From Candidatus Rokuibacteriota bacterium (lineage in GTDB: Bacteria; Methylomirabilota; Methylomirabilia; Rokubacteriales; CSP1-6), in assembly GCA_003220615.1 (NCBI GenBank), contig QHTB01000134.1, forward strand, positions 36,629 to 100,628: a stretch of 64,000 nucleotides of DNA, written 5' to 3'. Under the pieces are notes generated by a model. It had not been told where the DNA came from, did not search any database, and saw only the letters and a program-made list of their open reading frames with translations. Every line of letters begins with the position of its first letter. Within the stretch, counting starts at the first letter, position 1. The position numbers and the translations under genes are program-made. Positions 59,622 through 64,000 of the stretch are shown here, in pieces.

Positions 59622-60428
59622 ATGACCTCGCCCTGGCCCAACGGCGCTCGCGTGGCCGTCATGTTGACCTTCGACTTCGACGCCGAGAGCGGTTGGCTCT
59701 CTCGCGATCCGTCGCACAAGGACCGACCCGGCGTCATCTCTCAGGGCCGGTATGGTCCGAACGTCGGCGTCCCGCGCCTCCTCGATCTGTTGCGCGTCGA
59801 GCAGGTGCCGGCGACGTTCTTCATCCCCGGGTGGGTGGCCGAGCAGTACCCGGACAAGGCGAAGAAGATCCGCGACGCCGGCTACGAGATCGGCCACCAC
59901 GGCTATCTCCACGAGCGGGCTCAGCCCGACGATCCCGAGAGTGAGAAGCGCGGCTTCGCGCGTGGCATGGGGGCGCTCGACCGCGTGCTGGGCCTGAAGC
60001 CCGCAGGGTACCGCGCGCCGAGCTGGGATCTCACGCCGCTCACGCTCTCGCTCGTGAAGCAGCACGGGATGTTCTACTCGTCGAACCTGATGGACAACGT
60101 GTTCCCCTACGTGCACCCCGGCACGTCCATCGTCGAGCTGCCCGTGCAGTGGACGCTCGACGACGCGCCGTTCTTCATGTTCCACCCCACGTTCCTCAAC
60201 CGGCCGATGAACAGCCCCGAGATCGTGTACGGGATCTGGCGCGACGAGTTCCTCGGGCTGTACGAGTGGGGCGGCCTCTTCAACCTCACGTGTCACCCGC
60301 ACACGATCGGCCACCCTTCGCGGCTCCTGATGCTGCGCAAGCTGATCCGCTTCATCAAAGGCCACGAGGGCGTGTGGTTCGCCACCGGACGCGAGGTGGC
60401 CCAGCACTGGCTCAAGGTCGCTCGATGA
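59622..60428 (+). CDS. Polysaccharide deacetylase family protein
   Basis: VAVMLTFDFDAESGWL, ATFFIPGWVAEQYP, EIGHHGYLHE, GYRAPSWDLT. Confidence 0.92.
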   Translation: MTSPWPNGARVAVMLTFDFDAESGWLSRDPSHKDRPGVISQGRYGPNVGVPRLLDLLRVEQVPATFFIPGWVAEQYPDKAKKIRDAGYEIGHHGYLHERAQPDDPESEKRGFARGMGALDRVLGLKPAGYRAPSWDLTPLTLSLVKQHGMFYSSNLMDNVFPYVHPGTSIVELPVQWTLDDAPFFMFHPTFLNRPMNSPEIVYGIWRDEFLGLYEWGGLFNLTCHPHTIGHPSRLLMLRKLIRFIKGHEGVWFATGREVAQHWLKVAR

Positions 60429-61573
60429 CGACGCCGACGCCGTTCCGGATCCACGTGCCCGATACCGTGCTCGCCGACCTGCGGGCCCGGCTCGAGCGCG
60501 TGCGATGGCCGGACGAGGCGCCGGGCGAGCGCTGGCGTTACGGGAGCGACCTCGCCTACATGAAGGAGCTCGTCGCGTACTGGCGCGACAAGTACGACTG
60601 GCGAGCCCACGAGACGGCCCTGAACCGCAACCGTCAGTTCACGGTCCCGGTCGGCGGCATCGGCGTTCACTTCATCCACGAGCTGGGCGTCGGACCCGAT
60701 CCGATGCCGTTGCTGCTGTCGCACGGCTGGCCCGGATCGATCGTGGAGTTCCAGCGCATCATCCCGATGCTCACCGACCCCGCGCGGTTCGGCGGCGATC
60801 CCGCGGACGCCTTCACGGTCGTCGCGCCCTCGCTGCCCGGCTACACGTTCTCGTTCGCGCCCAATCAGCCACGCTTCGGCATCGTCGAGATCGCCGACGT
60901 CTTCGCGACGCTGATGACCGACGTCCTCGGCTACCGGCGCTTCGCGGCGCAGGGCGGCGACTGGGGCGCGTTCGTCACGTCGGTGCTCGGCGCGTCGCAT
61001 CCGGACCGCCTGGCCGGCATTCACGTGAACCTGCTCGCCATCCGCCGCGATCTGACCGCGACGAAGCCGCCCACGCCCGAGGAACAGGCCTACCTCGTGG
61101 AGATCAAGAACTGGATGAGCGAGGAGACGGGCTACCAGGGGATCCAGGGCACCAAGCCTCAAACGCTCGCGTACGGCCTCACCGACTCGCCGGTCGGCCT
61201 GGCCGCGTGGATCGTCGAGAAGTTCCGGACGTGGAGCGACTGCGGCGGCGACGTGGACCGGCGGTTCGGCAAGGACGTCCTGCTGACGAACGTGATGCTC
61301 TACTGGGTGACCGGCGCCATCAACTCGTCGTTCTGGCCGTACTACGCGCGCAATCACAGCCCGTGGCCGATCACGGAGGACAAGCCGATCCGTGTCCCCA
61401 CGGCCTACGCGTCGTTCCCGCGCGAGATCCTGCATCCGCCGCGAGCGTGGGCCGAGCGCGTCTACAACATCCAGCGCTGGACGCCGATGACGGCCGGCGG
61501 GCACTTCGCCGCACTGGAAGAGCCGGAAGCCCTGGCCGCGGACGTCCGCGCCTTCTTCCGGCACCTCAGATGA
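60425..61573 (+). CDS. Epoxide hydrolase (EHN N-terminal domain, alpha/beta hydrolase)
   Basis: FRIHVPDTVLADLRARLERVRWPDE, LLSHGWPGSIVEFQRII, AQGGDWGAFV, GGHFAALEEPE. Confidence 0.93.
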   Translation: MTTPTPFRIHVPDTVLADLRARLERVRWPDEAPGERWRYGSDLAYMKELVAYWRDKYDWRAHETALNRNRQFTVPVGGIGVHFIHELGVGPDPMPLLLSHGWPGSIVEFQRIIPMLTDPARFGGDPADAFTVVAPSLPGYTFSFAPNQPRFGIVEIADVFATLMTDVLGYRRFAAQGGDWGAFVTSVLGASHPDRLAGIHVNLLAIRRDLTATKPPTPEEQAYLVEIKNWMSEETGYQGIQGTKPQTLAYGLTDSPVGLAAWIVEKFRTWSDCGGDVDRRFGKDVLLTNVMLYWVTGAINSSFWPYYARNHSPWPITEDKPIRVPTAYASFPREILHPPRAWAERVYNIQRWTPMTAGGHFAALEEPEALAADVRAFFRHLR

Positions 61574-62430
61574 CCAGGGTGACGCTGGGCACCGCCACAC
61601 CGGGCGGTGGCTTTCCTGTGTACGGCCAGGCCGTGACCGAGACCATCCACGAGATCGACCCCACGCTCGAGATCGAGCCCCGCAACACCAAGGGGAGCAC
61701 CGAAAACGTGCCGCTGCTCGAGAAGGGCGAGGTCGACATCGCCCTCGTCCAGGGTGAGGTGGCCATCGAATCGATCGGCACGCTGCCCATCCTGACCGCG
61801 ATGTACGCGACCGCCGGGATGTTCGTCGTCCGGGCCGACTCGCGCTATCGGACGATCGACGACCTGCGCGGCCAGCCGATCGCCTTCGGCGCGCGCGGCT
61901 CGGGCCTGGTGATCCTGGCCCGTTACGTGCTCGACGGCCTCGGCCTCGATCAGCAGCGCGATTTCCAGGCGGTGTACCTCGACCGCGCGGGCGACGGCCC
62001 GGTCATGGTCCAGGACGGGCGTGTGGCGGCGCTCTGGGGCGGCGGACTCGGCTGGCCCGGATTCATGACGGTGGCCAAGTCGCCGGGCGGCGCTCGCTTC
62101 ATCGTGCCCGACGCGGATGGGATAAAACGCATCCAGGCCAAGCACCCCTTCCTCAAGACGCTCACGGTCCCGGCCGGTGCCTACCCCGGGATCGAGGCCC
62201 CACTGACCTCCGTCGGCTCGTGGAGCTTCGTCATGACGCGGCCGACTCTGCCCGAAGACGTAGCCTACCGCCTCGCGCATGCTCTCCACCGGGGTGAGGC
62301 CGCGCTGGCCAAGCGATTGCCCCAGGCGGCGGAGACGACGGCCCGGAACACGATCGACGCGGCGCCACGCGCAGATGCGATCCATCCCGGCGTGCGTCGC
62401 TATCTCAGAGAGGTCGGCCTCGGTCGCTGA
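61570..62430 (+). CDS. TAXI-family TRAP transporter solute-binding protein lacking a signal peptide
   Basis: VTLGTATPGGGFPVYGQAVTETIHE...NTKGSTENVPLLEKGEVDIALVQGEVA. Confidence 0.85.
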   Translation: MTRVTLGTATPGGGFPVYGQAVTETIHEIDPTLEIEPRNTKGSTENVPLLEKGEVDIALVQGEVAIESIGTLPILTAMYATAGMFVVRADSRYRTIDDLRGQPIAFGARGSGLVILARYVLDGLGLDQQRDFQAVYLDRAGDGPVMVQDGRVAALWGGGLGWPGFMTVAKSPGGARFIVPDADGIKRIQAKHPFLKTLTVPAGAYPGIEAPLTSVGSWSFVMTRPTLPEDVAYRLAHALHRGEAALAKRLPQAAETTARNTIDAAPRADAIHPGVRRYLREVGLGR

Positions 62431-62689
62431 CGCGGTCCGAACGCGACGCGCGCGCTGTTCTCCGTCCGCCGCAGAACACCCGCAACGTCAGCGTGACGGT
62501 GGAAGAGTCGGCCCCTCTATCGTCCTGCTTAGGTTGCCGCAGCAGTGCCCGCGTGGGTTCCGGGTGCGTTCCTCCTGCATTCAAGAATTTAGGAGGCATA
62601 CTGAGAAAAGTTCTTCACAGCCGGTGGCGGCAATCGAGCAGTTCCTCCCGTTCGCTGCGTTGGCACAACGGATGCTGCCGTGAAGGAGC

Positions 62690-62815
62690 ATGACACTCGA
62701 GATCTTTCTGGTGGGCCTCATCTCCGTCGGCATCGCGCTCTGGGGCAAGTTCGAAGAGCGCCGTGAACAGCGGCAGGTGCGAGCCCACGTCCACCGGCCG
62801 AAGCGTAGAGCTTAG
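62690..62815 (+). CDS. 41-aa single-pass membrane protein
   Basis: ATG with AAGGAG upstream; MTLEIFLVGLISVGIALWGKFEERREQRQVRAHVHRPKRRA. Confidence 0.5.
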   Translation: MTLEIFLVGLISVGIALWGKFEERREQRQVRAHVHRPKRRA

Positions 62816-62949
62816 CCGGCCGCTCGCCGTCCAGTATCGGAGTCCTCCGGCATCATGGAGGACTGGCCGATCTTCGTGACCGTTCCCGATCCCTGTTGCC
62901 GTCGAGAGTGTAGGATAGGGCCCGCCAGCTCAAAGTCGAGGAGGGCCGC

Positions 62950-63135
62950 ATGCCGAACGTTACGATCCAGTGGTACGCAGGCCGCACCGACCAGCAGAAG
63001 CGCGAGATCGTGCAGGCGATCACCGACGCGATGGTGCGCATCGGCAAGACGACGCCCGATCAGGTCCACATCGTGTTCCAGGACGTGGAGAAAACGAACT
63101 GGGGAAATAAAGGAAGGCTTGCCAGCGATACGTAG
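62950..63135 (+). CDS. 4-oxalocrotonate tautomerase family protein
   Basis: MPNVTIQWYAGRTDQQKREIVQAITDAMVRIGKTTPDQVHIVFQDVEKTNW; N-terminal Pro after Met. Confidence 0.85.
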   Translation: MPNVTIQWYAGRTDQQKREIVQAITDAMVRIGKTTPDQVHIVFQDVEKTNWGNKGRLASDT

Positions 63136-63224
63136 CGGGTTGTAAAAGAGAATGTAGACAGCGCGGGTCCGGGGCGCAGGCCCTCCTGATCTAATCCTTC
63201 GGCATAGATCAAGGGGATAGCGAC

Positions 63225-64000
63225 GTGGCTACTTTTCTGCGCCCAGCAAAGCCGGACACGCGGCTGACCGCGCTCGCCAACGAGCGACGCAGCGTCCCCG
63301 ACATCGTCGATTCGATCCTCGACCAGGCCCTCGCCCGCCGCGCCAGCGACATTCATCTCGAGCCGGGCGCCGAAGGCATGATGGTGCGCTTTCGCGTCGA
63401 CGGCCTGCTCCAGCAAACCGCCGCCATCCCCGTCAGCGATCGCGCCGCCGTCGTCTCGCGCATCAAGATCATGGCGAACCTCGACATCGCCGAGCATCGC
63501 CTGCCCCACGACGGTCGCATCCGTCTGGTGCGAAAGGGACGCGCGCTCGATCTTCGCGTGTCGACCGTGCCGTCGCTCCACGGCGAAAAAGTCGTCCTGC
63601 GGCTGCTCGATCTCGACAGCGTGGCGATCCCGCTCGCCGGCTGCGGCCTCGCGCCCGATCATCTGCTGGCGCTTCAAGGACTGACGCGCCGGCCGCAGGG
63701 CACGATCCTCGTGACCGGCCCGACGGGCAGCGGCAAGACGTCCACGATCTACGCGTGCCTGAGCGACATCAAGTCCGAGACGACCAACATCGTGACGATC
63801 GAGGACCCGATCGAATACGAGATGGACGGCATCACGCAGATCGCCGTCCACGAGAAGATTGGTCTAACGTTTGCCCACTGCTTGCGCTCCGTCCTGCGCC
63901 AGGACCCCGACATCATTCTCGTCGGCGAGGTACGCGACCTGGAAACGGCGCGCATCGCCATGCAGGCGTCGCTCACGGGCCACCTCGTGTTCGCGACGCT
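63225..64000 (+). CDS. GspE/PilB-type secretion/pilus assembly ATPase, truncated by window edge
   Basis: ALARRASDIHLEPGAEGMMVRFRVDG, VTGPTGSGKTSTIYACL, LRQDPDIILVGEVRDLETARIAMQASLTGHLVFAT. Confidence 0.92.
   Translation, partial: MATFLRPAKPDTRLTALANERRSVPDIVDSILDQALARRASDIHLEPGAEGMMVRFRVDGLLQQTAAIPVSDRAAVVSRIKIMANLDIAEHRLPHDGRIRLVRKGRALDLRVSTVPSLHGEKVVLRLLDLDSVAIPLAGCGLAPDHLLALQGLTRRPQGTILVTGPTGSGKTSTIYACLSDIKSETTNIVTIEDPIEYEMDGITQIAVHEKIGLTFAHCLRSVLRQDPDIILVGEVRDLETARIAMQASLTGHLVFAT

Overview
64-kb window of a GC-rich bacterial chromosome. I cannot fix the taxon from sequence alone. It is gene-dense and mostly ordinary housekeeping: ddl/murG-like, maf, polyamine genes, alaS, recX, pilT, recA, rimO, yajQ, lolA, pgpA, cinA-like, thpR, rarA, peptide ABC transporters and gspE/pilB-like. 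The most interesting part is the first ~7 kb. (1) A redoxin (AhpC/TSA-like) gene at 3956-4516 has an in-frame TGA exactly where the catalytic cysteine is expected (FSRGYF-TGA-PKDRRQL). The frame stays open for 141 codons after the TGA, and a hairpin starts 11 nt downstream, so it is a strong selenoprotein candidate. (2) This gene lies in a ~6-kb segment bounded by an intact tRNA-Val(TAC) and a 48-nt copy (46/48 identical) of the 5' half of the same tRNA, which suggests an inserted island. A degraded response regulator lies beside it. (3) A dispersed/tandem intergenic repeat family (core GGCCGAGGCGAGCGGTGAAAT) occurs at three loci. At one of them the repeat supplies both the stop of a HAD gene and the GTG start of rarA. 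Other leads are a PadR operator with three alternating half-sites, a perfect inverted repeat upstream of recA, nested inverted repeats between two polyamine operons, a kinase/regulator/kinase array with no canonical start for the second kinase, divergent peptide-transporter sets without ATPases, and a TAXI-type binding protein without a signal peptide. Family calls are from reading the translations; no database search was run.
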